A program made the translations under genes and the position numbers. The notes beneath the pieces are model-generated. The model had not been told where the DNA came from. It saw nothing but the letters and a program-made list of their open reading frames with translations, and did no database searches. From Balneola sp. (lineage in GTDB: Bacteria > Bacteroidota > Rhodothermia > Balneolales > Balneolaceae): a stretch of DNA of 64,000 nucleotides. The stretch covers positions 244,632 to 308,631 of the forward strand of contig NZMW01000004.1 of NCBI GenBank assembly GCA_002694685.1, written 5' to 3'. This document shows positions 17,941-26,008 of this stretch, in pieces (the stretch's first letter is position 1; each line of letters starts with the position of its first letter).

Positions 17941-18381
17941 TTAATTTTCTTCGGTGTAAAGACTGTCGAGTTCTGGTTCAGTGGTCAAGCGAATTGACCG
18001 AAGCACGGTTCCATTACTATATACATAGATGTCCATATCTCGGGAGGGAAAATGAACCTTTGCGGGGGTATCCATCTCAAAGCGATCCAGTGATTTATCT
18101 AAATTCAGATGAAAAAGAGTTTTCGAAAAACGGCTGGGGACTTCAATCCGATATTCTTTTCGGGTAAAGATGGTATCAATTCTTACACTTCGAACGCGAA
18201 ACTGTTCAGGAAGAATTCGAGCTTCCTGCATATGGAGCTGAATTAAGGAATCCAGCTGTTGACCATCTTGAAGCCGCTCATTTTTGTAAGGAGATGAAGC
18301 CGAGAGAATGATTCCGCTCACTGCACATGATAATACCAATAAGCCGGTGATGATTTTCTTTCCGTTATTCTTCTTGAACAT
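17941..18381 (-). CDS. Membrane-anchored protein of unknown function
   Basis: A 146-residue protein with an N-terminal hydrophobic segment (about residues 10-28) after a Lys-rich start, so it is either secreted or anchored, with the rest outside the cytoplasm. No Cys for lipidation sits at a fitting place in this segment. The body is predicted mixed alpha/beta with no recognisable motif. It is immediately upstream of the lipase gene (one-base gap), which suggests a joint role in the envelope, but this is guesswork. Confidence 0.6.
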   Translation of the reverse strand: MFKKNNGKKIITGLLVLSCAVSGIILSASSPYKNERLQDGQQLDSLIQLHMQEARILPEQFRVRSVRIDTIFTRKEYRIEVPSRFSKTLFHLNLDKSLDRFEMDTPAKVHFPSRDMDIYVYSNGTVLRSIRLTTEPELDSLYTEEN

Positions 18382-18454
18382 AAACCGGAGTTGGGTTCTT
18401 TATTTCAGAGATTTACCTTCCATCTGAATCTATAAACTTCTGCCGAAAAAGGAT

Positions 18455-19606
18455 ATGTCTTTTCAGATCCAAAAAATTGATACACAAGAACATATAAACG
18501 CTTTTCATGCACTTCCTGCAAGGTTGAATGAGGGCAACCATTGGTACCGGCCACCTTTCCGGTTTGAAATTGAGAATGTATTTGATCCCCAAAAAAATGA
18601 GCGGTTTCAAAAAGGAGGGGAGTGCGAGCGCTTTTTAGTGCTTGATGGGGAAGAGGTAGTCGGACGGTTTGCGGTATTTGTTGATCCCGAAAAAGACGAA
18701 CGATATGACCCGAAGCTTGGCGGAATCGGGTTCATTGAAATGTCTAATAAGCCCGGGATAGGTGAGGCGATAATCGATTTCGCAAAAGAATGGCATCAAG
18801 ATAGAGGTTATTCAGGCTTTCGTGGGCCGATCAACTTTGGAGAAAACGATACATTTTGGGGAATTTTGATCGATGGGTTTGAAGACCATAACGTATATGG
18901 CATGCTCTATCATCAGGAGTATTATGAAAAGCAGATCGAAGCCACTCAGCCCGAAAAATTTGATGATGTGTACATGTATCAACTTGAGATGGAACAGGGT
19001 TTGCCGGAGCGATTGTTGAAGATTACTGACCGTTTGAAAGCCAGAGATCGTATTGAAGTCCGCCCAATTGATAAAAAGAATTTAGAGCGCGACGGAGAAA
19101 TAATACGCCAGATTTATAACCGTGCATTCAGTAACCAAATAGTACAGGAACGGGAAGAGGAATTTATCGGGATTAGCAGAGAGACGATCCGCCATATGAT
19201 TAAGAAGCTGAAGCCAGTCCTGATGCCGGGAACATCACCCATTGCGTTTGTGAATGGTGAGCCGGCTTCTTTCCTGGTAAGCGTTCCTGATCTACATGAA
19301 ATTTCAGCAAAAACGGGGGGTACTTTAAAGTGGTGGCAGCTCTATCATTTGCTCGGTTTCAAGAAAAGGGCTCATAAATTCCGACCGCTAGCCTTTGGCA
19401 CAGATCCTAGATTCAGAGGAAAGGGATTGGAAGCGCTCATTTTTGCAGAAGGGCACCGCTGGACAAAAAAGCACTATCCAAACCTAAAGATTTTGGAAGG
19501 CGGCTTTGTGAGCGAAAAGAACTGGATTATGCGAAGAAGCCTGGAAGCAATGGGCTGTAAAATTGGCAAGACCTACCGGGTGTATAAGTGGATGGTTGGG
19601 GATTAA
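18455..19606 (+). CDS. Large GNAT-superfamily protein, probably two GNAT domains
   Basis: A 383-residue protein with an N-terminal GNAT-like half (about 1-170: FLVLDGEEVVGRFAVFVDP, then GFIEM and GFRGPINFGEND) and a C-terminal GNAT-like half (about 200-380: PIAFVNGEPASFLVSVPD, then TDPRFRGKGLEALIFAEG, which resembles the acetyl-CoA-binding RGKG loop). This long two-domain type is found in Bacteroidota and Chloroflexi; its substrate is unknown to me. It stands alone and converges on coaBC with a hairpin between. Confidence 0.7.
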   Translation: MSFQIQKIDTQEHINAFHALPARLNEGNHWYRPPFRFEIENVFDPQKNERFQKGGECERFLVLDGEEVVGRFAVFVDPEKDERYDPKLGGIGFIEMSNKPGIGEAIIDFAKEWHQDRGYSGFRGPINFGENDTFWGILIDGFEDHNVYGMLYHQEYYEKQIEATQPEKFDDVYMYQLEMEQGLPERLLKITDRLKARDRIEVRPIDKKNLERDGEIIRQIYNRAFSNQIVQEREEEFIGISRETIRHMIKKLKPVLMPGTSPIAFVNGEPASFLVSVPDLHEISAKTGGTLKWWQLYHLLGFKKRAHKFRPLAFGTDPRFRGKGLEALIFAEGHRWTKKHYPNLKILEGGFVSEKNWIMRRSLEAMGCKIGKTYRVYKWMVGD

Positions 19607-19614
19607 AGGTTGAA

Positions 19615-19663
19615 AGTTGATAGGGTGATAAAGTGATTTTATGAAATCATCACCCTATCAACT
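19615..19663. terminator. Bidirectional terminator-like hairpin between gnat and coaBC
   Basis: The arms GTTGATAGGGTGAT (19616-19629) and ATCACCCTATCAAC (19649-19662) are exact complements, with one further A-T pair outside and a partly paired loop. It sits in the 62-bp convergent gap between the GNAT gene and coaBC, so it can stop transcription from either side. There is no strong T-run. Confidence 0.55.
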
Positions 19664-19668
19664 CTCAA

Positions 19669-20862
19669 TTAATCAACTCGAAAAATGGTATTCAGGATCT
19701 CTATAGCGATGTCTTTTTTGGGGCCCTGAAATTTTTGGTCTGAATCCTTTCCTAATAGATGAACAGTGTTGGTATCGGATTCAAAGCCTGAGCCTGCTTC
19801 GCTTAAGGAATTGGCGATGATGAAATCTGCATTCTTCTTATTGAGCTTTGAAGTGGCGTTTTCGATCAGGTTCTCGGTTTCCATGGCAAAGCCGATCAGT
19901 GTTTGGCCTTCTTTTTTGTGAGCTCCCAACCAGGCTAAAATATCTTGCGTCTGCTTGAGCTTGATTTCACTTTCGCCCTTAGATTTCTTTACTTTGTTAT
20001 CGTGAACTTCGGTAGGAGTAAAGTCGGAAACAGCGGCTGCCATTATAATCACGTCACTTTCCTTATATTTTTTCACAGCTTCAAACAGATCAGCAGTACT
20101 AGTGATGCTCACAGTATGAATGCCTTCCGGCTTAGAAACCGATAAGGGGCCATGGATAAGCGTAACATCCGCACCCAAATTTTGAGCAGCCTGGGCCATT
20201 GCCACTCCCATTTTCCCGGAGCTAGGATTGGAAATGTACCGAACCGGATCAATGTGTTCACGTGTTGGTCCGGCGGTAACTAAAACTTTTTTTCCTTCTA
20301 ATGGACCTTTGACTGAACCAATGATCTCCGAAGATTTCTTGAGAATTTGGTCTATTTCAGGAAGTCGTCCTTTCCCTTCCAACCCACTGGCTAAATATCC
20401 GCTTTCTGGTTCTAAAGTATGGTATCCGTGCTTCCCGACTTTCTCCAAGTTTTCTGAAACTCCCGGCGATTCATACATCTCGCCATCCATAGTCGGGCAA
20501 ATCAGCAGGGGACACCTGGCTGCGAGAACAGTGCTTGTAAGCATGTTATCAGAAATGCCGTTGGAAATCTTGGAGAGCGTATTCGCGGTACAGGGAGCAA
20601 CTACAAAAAGATCAGCCCATTCTCCCCAGTTGATGTGTCGGGTCCAATCGCCGGATTTGCCTTGTTCTGGGAAGATATCTACTGCTACTTCATGACCGGA
20701 AAGGGAAGCAAAAGTTTCTAAACCAACAAAGCGGGTGGCCGAGGGTGTCATGGTGACACGGACTTCAGCTCCCGCTTTTTGAAATTCTCTTAGTAAAAAA
20801 GCAGCTTTATAAGCTGCAATTCCTCCGGTAACACCAAGAATGATGCGCTTACCGGAGAGCAT
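19669..20862 (-). CDS. coaBC: Bifunctional CoaBC: PPC decarboxylase / PPC synthetase
   Basis: A 397-residue bifunctional enzyme of coenzyme A synthesis. The N-terminal CoaC half (about 1-180) is a flavoprotein with ILGVTGGIAAYKA, the catalytic His in the HINWGEWAD region and the PTMDGEMY signature. The CoaB half (about 190-397) couples cysteine to phosphopantothenate and shows VLVTAGPTREHIDPVRYISN and AAAVSDF. It is two bases after rpoZ, in the yicC-gmk-rpoZ-coaBC operon common in bacteria. Confidence 0.96.
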   Translation of the reverse strand: MLSGKRIILGVTGGIAAYKAAFLLREFQKAGAEVRVTMTPSATRFVGLETFASLSGHEVAVDIFPEQGKSGDWTRHINWGEWADLFVVAPCTANTLSKISNGISDNMLTSTVLAARCPLLICPTMDGEMYESPGVSENLEKVGKHGYHTLEPESGYLASGLEGKGRLPEIDQILKKSSEIIGSVKGPLEGKKVLVTAGPTREHIDPVRYISNPSSGKMGVAMAQAAQNLGADVTLIHGPLSVSKPEGIHTVSITSTADLFEAVKKYKESDVIIMAAAVSDFTPTEVHDNKVKKSKGESEIKLKQTQDILAWLGAHKKEGQTLIGFAMETENLIENATSKLNKKNADFIIANSLSEAGSGFESDTNTVHLLGKDSDQKFQGPKKDIAIEILNTIFRVD

Positions 20863-20864
20863 AA

Positions 20865-21161
20865 TTAATCCTCTTCTTTCTCAGGATGTCGGTAATAGAT
20901 TAAATCTTCCTGCATCTCCACAATAGAACGCTGTGTAGCGTGTGGAAGTTTTTCGAATGCTTTGGAGATATTCTCCTGCTCTTCGTTGAAAGAGAACTCA
21001 TCTTCTTCTTCAAATCCTTCGAAATACTGGAGTTTTTCGTCCAGCTCTAATTTTTCCTGAGCAGCAATCTGTCGGGCTCTTTTAGAAAGGATTACAAGCA
21101 ACTCATATTTGTTACCTGTTTTGAATTTAAGCTTCTCAATGTCTAATGTTTGGACTGACAT
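20865..21161 (-). CDS. rpoZ: RNA polymerase omega subunit (RpoZ/Rpb6 family)
   Basis: A 98-residue protein. The stretch NKYELLVILSKRARQIAAQE (about residues 17-36) is the conserved omega/Rpb6 core, and an acidic C-terminal half follows, as in Bacteroidota omega subunits. It helps assemble the core polymerase. Its place between gmk and coaBC is the usual operon position of rpoZ, which strengthens the call. Four bases separate it from gmk. Confidence 0.88.
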   Translation of the reverse strand: MSVQTLDIEKLKFKTGNKYELLVILSKRARQIAAQEKLELDEKLQYFEGFEEEDEFSFNEEQENISKAFEKLPHATQRSIVEMQEDLIYYRHPEKEED

Positions 21162-21165
21162 ATGT

Positions 21166-21738
21166 TCAATTTTGATTCATGAATTTGAGAACAGCTTTTT
21201 TTACTTCATCGTAAGCTGTATCCAAATCGTCATTAATAATAACCTGATCAAATCGATCAGCGTAAGTAAGTTCTTTTCTTGCCCGTTCTAAACGGAGTGC
21301 AAGGGTTTCATCGTCTTCTGTGCCACGGTCAATAAGCCGTTGCTTTAAAACCTCGATGGAAGGTGGCTTGATAAATAAGCTGAGGCATTCATCGCCATAA
21401 ATCTTGTTAATATTTACAGCACCTTTTACTTCGATATCAAGCAGAACAAAATAGCCTGAATTTAGTTTTTTATCAACTTCTGAACGCAAGGTGCCATATT
21501 TCTTTCCACCATAGAATTCTTCCCATTCCAGAAAAGCTCCATCAGCGACTTTTCTTTCAAAATCATCGTTTGAGAGGAAGTAATAGTGCTTTTTGTCAAT
21601 TTCACCTTCTCTCGGCGGACGAGTAGTAGCTGAAACAGAAAACTTCAGGTCTTCGAAATCCTTAAAAAGTCTGCGCGCCAGGGTAGTTTTACCACTTCCG
21701 CTGGGTGCCACAAGTATGATGACTTTACCTTTTTTCAT
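21166..21738 (-). CDS. gmk: Guanylate kinase
   Basis: A 190-residue enzyme that phosphorylates GMP to GDP. The P-loop is VAPSGSGKTTL, followed by SATTRPPREGE and HYYFLS, which bind GMP. I take the ATG at 21738 (MKKGKVIILV) as the start; an upstream in-frame start at 21777 would place coding sequence inside a perfect inverted repeat (21754-21800), and the added residues do not match the family. Second gene of the yicC-gmk-rpoZ-coaBC unit. Confidence 0.95.
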   Translation of the reverse strand: MKKGKVIILVAPSGSGKTTLARRLFKDFEDLKFSVSATTRPPREGEIDKKHYYFLSNDDFERKVADGAFLEWEEFYGGKKYGTLRSEVDKKLNSGYFVLLDIEVKGAVNINKIYGDECLSLFIKPPSIEVLKQRLIDRGTEDDETLALRLERARKELTYADRFDQVIINDDLDTAYDEVKKAVLKFMNQN

Positions 21739-21741
21739 AAT

Positions 21742-21800
21742 AGTAGTGAGATGTGAGTAGTGAGATTTGAGATTCAAGTTCTCTCAAATCTCACTACTCA
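21742..21800 (-). repeat. 19-bp perfect inverted repeat with duplicated arm, in the gmk leader
   Basis: The arms at 21754-21772 and 21782-21800 are exact 19-bp complements (TGAGTAGTGAGATTTGAGA and its complement) with a 9-nt loop. A second copy of the left-arm core, AGTAGTGAGAT, lies at 21742-21752, so the right arm can pair with either copy. On the mRNA (minus) strand the hairpin lies between the yicC stop and the gmk start, ending 15 nt before the gmk ATG. It may separate expression of yicC and gmk or affect gmk translation. Confidence 0.75.
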
Positions 21801-21814
21801 ATACTAAAATCTAT

Positions 21815-22696
21815 TTACTCGACATTTTGTACTTGTTCGCGGATTTGCTCCAGGGCTTCTTTGCATTTAACTACGTATTGAGCAATTTCAGAATTATTTG
21901 CTTTGGAGCCGATGGTATTTAACTCGCGATTAATTTCCTGGGTAAGGAAATTGAGTCGGCGGCCGGCCGGTTCGGGTTGATCGACCGCTTCAATAAAGAA
22001 CTTAAGGTGTGATCGAAGGCGTACAATTTCCTCCGTGACATCCATCTTATCCACAAGAACGGCAACTTCAAGCTCTAACCGTTCGGGATCAATTTTATCT
22101 TCTTCAATCAGATTATTGATGCGTTCGAGTAGTTTATCCCGAGCATCTTCGGCACGTCCGGCAGTTTCTTTGGTAATGATTTCTAGATTGTCTTCAATAA
22201 ATTCAATTCGGTCAACCAAATCATTTTTCAGCTGTGATCCTTCCTGAGTCCGCATTTTCAGCAGAGACTCAACGGCTTGTTGCAATGCTTTTTCAGCAAC
22301 ATTCCATTTTTGCTCTATGGTTTCCTCATCCTCTTCTTCATTGATGAAGACATCGTTAAATTGAGTGATATCTTTAATCGTAATCGGATCAGAAATTCCG
22401 GCGGCTTCTCTGAGGTTGTTCAGGATTTTAGAATATCCTTTAACCTTTTTTTCATCAATCCGCATTGCTGGTTCACCGGTTTCAGATTCAGAAATATAAA
22501 CAGTGATATTTAGCTTACCACGGTTAACCGTTTTTTGGACGAGCTCTTTCACTTCCAGTTCCTTGTCCTGAAGACGTTGAGGAAGTCGAATGCTAAGGTC
22601 AAGATAGCGGCTATTAAGTGATTTGATTTCAACCGTAGACGTGATGCCATTTTCAGAAGCTTCGCCACGCCCAAAGCCGGTCATTGATATAATCAT
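21815..22696 (-). CDS. YicC family endoribonuclease-like protein
   Basis: A 293-residue YicC-family protein. The N-terminus MIISMTGFGRGEA, the SLNSRYLDLSIRLP stretch and the C-terminal domain ending EALEQIREQVQNVE are characteristic. E. coli YicC is reported to act as an endoribonuclease. Length is normal. It is the first gene of the yicC-gmk-rpoZ-coaBC unit, an order that is widely conserved. Confidence 0.92.
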   Translation of the reverse strand: MIISMTGFGRGEASENGITSTVEIKSLNSRYLDLSIRLPQRLQDKELEVKELVQKTVNRGKLNITVYISESETGEPAMRIDEKKVKGYSKILNNLREAAGISDPITIKDITQFNDVFINEEEDEETIEQKWNVAEKALQQAVESLLKMRTQEGSQLKNDLVDRIEFIEDNLEIITKETAGRAEDARDKLLERINNLIEEDKIDPERLELEVAVLVDKMDVTEEIVRLRSHLKFFIEAVDQPEPAGRRLNFLTQEINRELNTIGSKANNSEIAQYVVKCKEALEQIREQVQNVE

Positions 22697-22840
22697 GATA
22701 ATCTTGATGATGAAAATTGAGCGAGAAAATACAAAAGTATATCCCCTTTAAAAACTTTGGGATTCTGTCAGGAATCACTTTAATAAAACTCATGAATGAT
22801 AGAAGACTTTTATTATCTTCACAGCCATTCAATTACGCAT

Positions 22841-24685
22841 ATGACGATTCTCGGAATTTCAGCTTTTTATCACGACTCCGCCGCATGTATCATTCGGGAT
22901 GGCAAGGTTCTAGCCGCTGCACAAGAGGAGCGATTCACCCGTAAAAAGCAAGACGAGTCTTTTCCAAGCAATGCCGTTAAGTACTGTCTTGACTTTGCAG
23001 GAGTTACGATCGACGAATTGGATGCTCTCGCGTTCTATGATAAGCCCCTGCTGAAGTTTGAACGCCTGTTGGAAACCTATCTCTCATTTGCTCCAAAGGG
23101 GGTAAGGTCTTTCATAGCTGCAATGCCTGTTTGGCTGAAAGAGAAGATGTTCATGAAGCGGGTAATGCACGAAGAGCTCGCTAAAATCGGGGAATACGAC
23201 AAAAGTAAATTAAAGCTGCTATTCCCGGAGCACCACCTTAGCCATGCAGCAAGTGCATTTTATCCTTCACCTTTCGAAGAAGCCGCAATTCTCACTGTCG
23301 ATGGCGTGGGAGAGTGGGCAACGGCTTCAATCTGTTCGGCAAAAGGAACAGAAATAACGATTCAGCGGGAACTGAGTTTTCCGCATTCGCTGGGTCTCCT
23401 GTATTCTGCTTTCACCTATTATTTAGGTTTTCGAGTGAATTCAGGTGAGTATAAACTGATGGGATTGGCTCCGTACGGTAACCCAAAATCCAAGAATCTG
23501 GATGATTATATCTCCAAAATTAAAACTGAGCTCATCGAAGTAAATGAAGATGGTTCGATTTACCTGAATCAGGATTACTTTAGTTATGCGACCGGCCTCA
23601 GGATGGTGAAGGACAAAAAGTGGGAGCAGTTATTCGGTTTCTCTAGAAGGGAAGATGAAGCTGAACTTCAGCAACATGAAGCTGACCTTGCATTGGCCAT
23701 TCAGAAGGTGACGGAAGAAGTGGTACTTAAAATGGCGAAAGAGGCTCAAAGACTTACCGGGTCTAAAAATTTATGTCTTGCCGGTGGTGTTGCCTTAAAT
23801 TGTGTGGCGAATGGTGTGATTCAGAACGAGGGTATTTTTGATGAAATTTATATTCAGCCCGCGGCAGGTGACGCTGGTGGTTCCGTTGGTGCTGCTCTTG
23901 CTGCTCACCATATTTATTTTGGAAATGACCGGAAGCCGGAGAAACCGGATGCTATGCAAGGTTCATACCTTGGGCCTGAATTCCATGAGTTTGAAATCCT
24001 GCAACAGCTCAAAAAATATAAACCGGTTTATGAAAAGCTGGATGAATCCGAATTGTATCCTAAAGTTTCCGGCTGGCTGGATGAGGGGAATGTAGTTGGC
24101 TGGTTTCAGGGTCGGATGGAGTTTGGCCCCAGAGCTTTAGGTGGTCGTTCAATTTTGGGTGATCCCCGAAATCCCGATATGCAGAAAAAGCTTAACCTGA
24201 AAATTAAATACCGGGAGTCATTCCGGCCTTTTGCGCCATCCGTTTTAGCAGAAGATGCGGAGCAGTATTTTAAGATGAAATCAGATTCTCCGTATATGCT
24301 TTTGGTTCAGGAAGTGAAAGAGGATCATCTTAAGGAATTGCCTGAGAACTATCATTCGATGCCTCTTCGCGAAAAGCTGGCTTATGAGCGTTCAACCTTT
24401 CCGGCTATTACCCACATAGATTTTTCAGCACGAATCCAAACGGTTCACAAAGAAACAAATCCCAGGTATTGGAAGCTTTTGAATGCCTTCAAAGAAAAAA
24501 CCGGGGTTGGGATGGTCGTTAATACCAGTTTTAATGTACGTGGTGAGCCCATTGTTTGTAGTCCGGATGACGCCTACAAATGTTTTATGAATACAGAAAT
24601 GGATTATCTGGTTATTGGTGAGTATGTTTTTGCCAAGGAAAGTCAGCCTGAGTGGAAGAAAAAAATTACGTTTGATAAAGACTGA
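22841..24685 (+). CDS. Carbamoyltransferase (NodU/CmcH/SxtI family)
   Basis: A 614-residue O-carbamoyltransferase. I start it at the ATG at 22841 (MTILGISAFYHDSAACII) because the family begins there; 15 extra in-frame codons upstream are not family-like. The N-terminal Kae1-like ASKHA fold has HHLSHAASAFYPS (metal-binding His) and VDGVGEW, and the C-terminal YrdC-like half has GRMEFGPRALGGRSIL and VNTSFNVRGEPIV. It transfers a carbamoyl group from carbamoyl phosphate to a hydroxyl; the acceptor is unknown. The next two genes are small membrane proteins like SxtK and SxtJ. Confidence 0.92.
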   Translation: MTILGISAFYHDSAACIIRDGKVLAAAQEERFTRKKQDESFPSNAVKYCLDFAGVTIDELDALAFYDKPLLKFERLLETYLSFAPKGVRSFIAAMPVWLKEKMFMKRVMHEELAKIGEYDKSKLKLLFPEHHLSHAASAFYPSPFEEAAILTVDGVGEWATASICSAKGTEITIQRELSFPHSLGLLYSAFTYYLGFRVNSGEYKLMGLAPYGNPKSKNLDDYISKIKTELIEVNEDGSIYLNQDYFSYATGLRMVKDKKWEQLFGFSRREDEAELQQHEADLALAIQKVTEEVVLKMAKEAQRLTGSKNLCLAGGVALNCVANGVIQNEGIFDEIYIQPAAGDAGGSVGAALAAHHIYFGNDRKPEKPDAMQGSYLGPEFHEFEILQQLKKYKPVYEKLDESELYPKVSGWLDEGNVVGWFQGRMEFGPRALGGRSILGDPRNPDMQKKLNLKIKYRESFRPFAPSVLAEDAEQYFKMKSDSPYMLLVQEVKEDHLKELPENYHSMPLREKLAYERSTFPAITHIDFSARIQTVHKETNPRYWKLLNAFKEKTGVGMVVNTSFNVRGEPIVCSPDDAYKCFMNTEMDYLVIGEYVFAKESQPEWKKKITFDKD

Positions 24686-24700
24686 CGTGCTGGTAGTATT

Positions 24701-24779
24701 GGTTCCGACGCGGAGCGTGCGGAACCAGAGCCTGATATTAATTGGCCCGCCTCGCTCGTGACGCTCTGCGTCGGAGCGA
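24701..24779. repeat. Palindromic repeat family A, copy 2 (two hairpins)
   Basis: The first hairpin (24701-24726) pairs GGTTCCGACGC with GCGT-G-CGGAACC around loop GGA, with one bulged base. The second (24752-24779) pairs TCGCTC-GT-GACGC with GCGTCGGAGCGA around loop TCT. The two hairpins are in inverted orientation about a 25-nt spacer. The element lies inside the three-gene carbamoyltransferase unit, between the transferase and the 49-residue gene. Confidence 0.85.
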
Positions 24780-24812
24780 ATAGTGGCAAGAAAAAATAAT
24801 GAAACGAGATAG

Positions 24813-24962
24813 ATGGAAACACTGAAAGATTTATGGAACTTCATGAAGCAACGGAAGAAATTCTGGTTAGCGCCGGTAATCGTTGTACTTCTATTGTTAG
24901 GCTTCTTAATCGTGATTGGAGGCGGTTCATCCATCGCACCATTTATTTATACCCTCTTTTAA
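24813..24962 (+). CDS. DUF5989-like 49-residue membrane protein (SxtK-like)
   Basis: A very short gene coding 49 residues: a charged N-terminus (METLKDLWNFMKQRKKFW) and one long hydrophobic helix (about residues 19-37, rich in Val/Leu/Ile), then a Gly/Ser turn. It reads as the small DUF5989-type protein found beside carbamoyltransferases and SxtJ proteins. Start and stop fit tightly: its TAA is one base from the next ATG. The function is unknown; a partner helix for SxtJ is plausible. Confidence 0.75.
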   Translation: METLKDLWNFMKQRKKFWLAPVIVVLLLLGFLIVIGGGSSIAPFIYTLF

Positions 24963-24963
24963 G

Positions 24964-25350
24964 ATGTTAGAACCTCGCTCACTGGAGTTTATCGAAGATG
25001 ACCCGGCAACACCAAAAACGCAGTTGGTGATTGTAACCGGGTTATTGGTATTTGCGGCTTTTTTCCAGAGCGATACCCTTGTTTATATATCGCTATTAGT
25101 GGGGTTGGGATCTTTTATCCCTGCTGTTGGCAATCGAATAGTTTGGGCTTGGTATAAGCTGGCGGAGGTTTTGGGCTGGTTTAACTCAAGGGTTTTGCTT
25201 TCCCTTGTTTACTACCTGATCGTAACTCCAATCGCCTTACTGTTTCGTTTATTTGGAAACGACCCCTTGCTCCTTAAAGACAAAAAGGGAAGCATGTTTA
25301 ACTTCAGAGAGCACACCTATACTAAAGAAGACTTAGAAAACCCTTGGTAA
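24964..25350 (+). CDS. SxtJ family membrane protein
   Basis: A 128-residue protein from the ATG at 24964 (MLEPRSLEFIEDD); an upstream in-frame start would overlap the preceding small gene. It has two to four hydrophobic helices (about 22-40, 42-60 and 78-98) and ends with the KGSMFNFREHTYTKEDLENP pattern, typical of SxtJ-like proteins that accompany carbamoyltransferases. The function is unknown. The triad of transferase, DUF5989-like and SxtJ-like proteins argues for a membrane-associated carbamoylation step. Confidence 0.8.
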   Translation: MLEPRSLEFIEDDPATPKTQLVIVTGLLVFAAFFQSDTLVYISLLVGLGSFIPAVGNRIVWAWYKLAEVLGWFNSRVLLSLVYYLIVTPIALLFRLFGNDPLLLKDKKGSMFNFREHTYTKEDLENPW

Positions 25351-25366
25351 TATTAGTGATAGGAAT

Positions 25367-25816
25367 TTAGGCTTCTTCCACCAATTCAAGGCTTACTGCA
25401 TTCATGCAATAGCGTAATCCGCTGGGTTCGGGGCCGTCTGGAAAAACATGACCAAGGTGGGCATCACAAACATTGCAAAGTGCCTCAATGCGTACCATTC
25501 CATGAGAGGTATCCATCTCATACTTTACGGCATTTTCCTTAACAGGCTGTGTAAATGAAGGCCAGCCGGAACTGCTTTCGAACTTCTCATTCCCATCAAA
25601 AAGCTCAGTGCCACAGCAAGTGCACGCATACAAGCCGGGATCAAAACGGTAGCACATATCACTGGACCCAGGGCGTTCGGTACCTTTTAATCGGGTGATG
25701 GCAAACTGCTCTTCAGTCAGCTGTTCTTTCCATTCATCTTTAGATTTTGAAACGGTACGTGGTGGTTCAGGATTACCGTTTTTTGCAAATTCTTTGAGAT
25801 CTTTCCAGGTAAGCAT
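25367..25816 (-). CDS. msrB: Peptide-methionine (R)-S-oxide reductase MsrB
   Basis: A 149-residue methionine-R-sulfoxide reductase. The zinc-binding CxxC pairs are CTCCG (about residue 72) and CNVCD (about 119), followed by [11 protein letters not shown] and the catalytic Cys in [10 protein letters not shown] near the C-terminus. It repairs oxidised Met using thioredoxin. There is no signal peptide, so it acts in the cytoplasm. It converges with the SxtJ gene and probably stands alone. Confidence 0.95.
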   Translation of the reverse strand: MLTWKDLKEFAKNGNPEPPRTVSKSKDEWKEQLTEEQFAITRLKGTERPGSSDMCYRFDPGLYACTCCGTELFDGNEKFESSSGWPSFTQPVKENAVKYEMDTSHGMVRIEALCNVCDAHLGHVFPDGPEPSGLRYCMNAVSLELVEEA

Positions 25817-26008
25817 TTCTGTGCTTTAGATTATTATTTGTGATTTTTGATCTGTTTATCAAAAGCTATGAAGCTTTATTTCCGTTCCATGTAGAGGCTT
25901 AGAAAATGATTAATCATACCTCAACAAACCAAAGAGTAATTCAAATTGATTTTTTTTTAAAAGTCCTTTTTAGGAAGCCTATTAAAATTTCTAGTTAGAA
26001 GACTCTAT

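Noticed and set aside
21739-21777. Upstream start for guanylate kinase
   Set aside because: The added 13 residues come from a perfect inverted repeat and do not match the family; the ATG at 21738 gives the normal length.
22796-22840. Upstream start for the carbamoyltransferase
   Set aside because: The family begins at MTILGISAFYHD; the 15 earlier codons have no family similarity.
24425-24934. Minus-strand open frame of 169 codons inside the carbamoyltransferase and 49-residue genes
   Set aside because: It lies opposite well-supported genes and shows no family pattern; it is a shadow frame.
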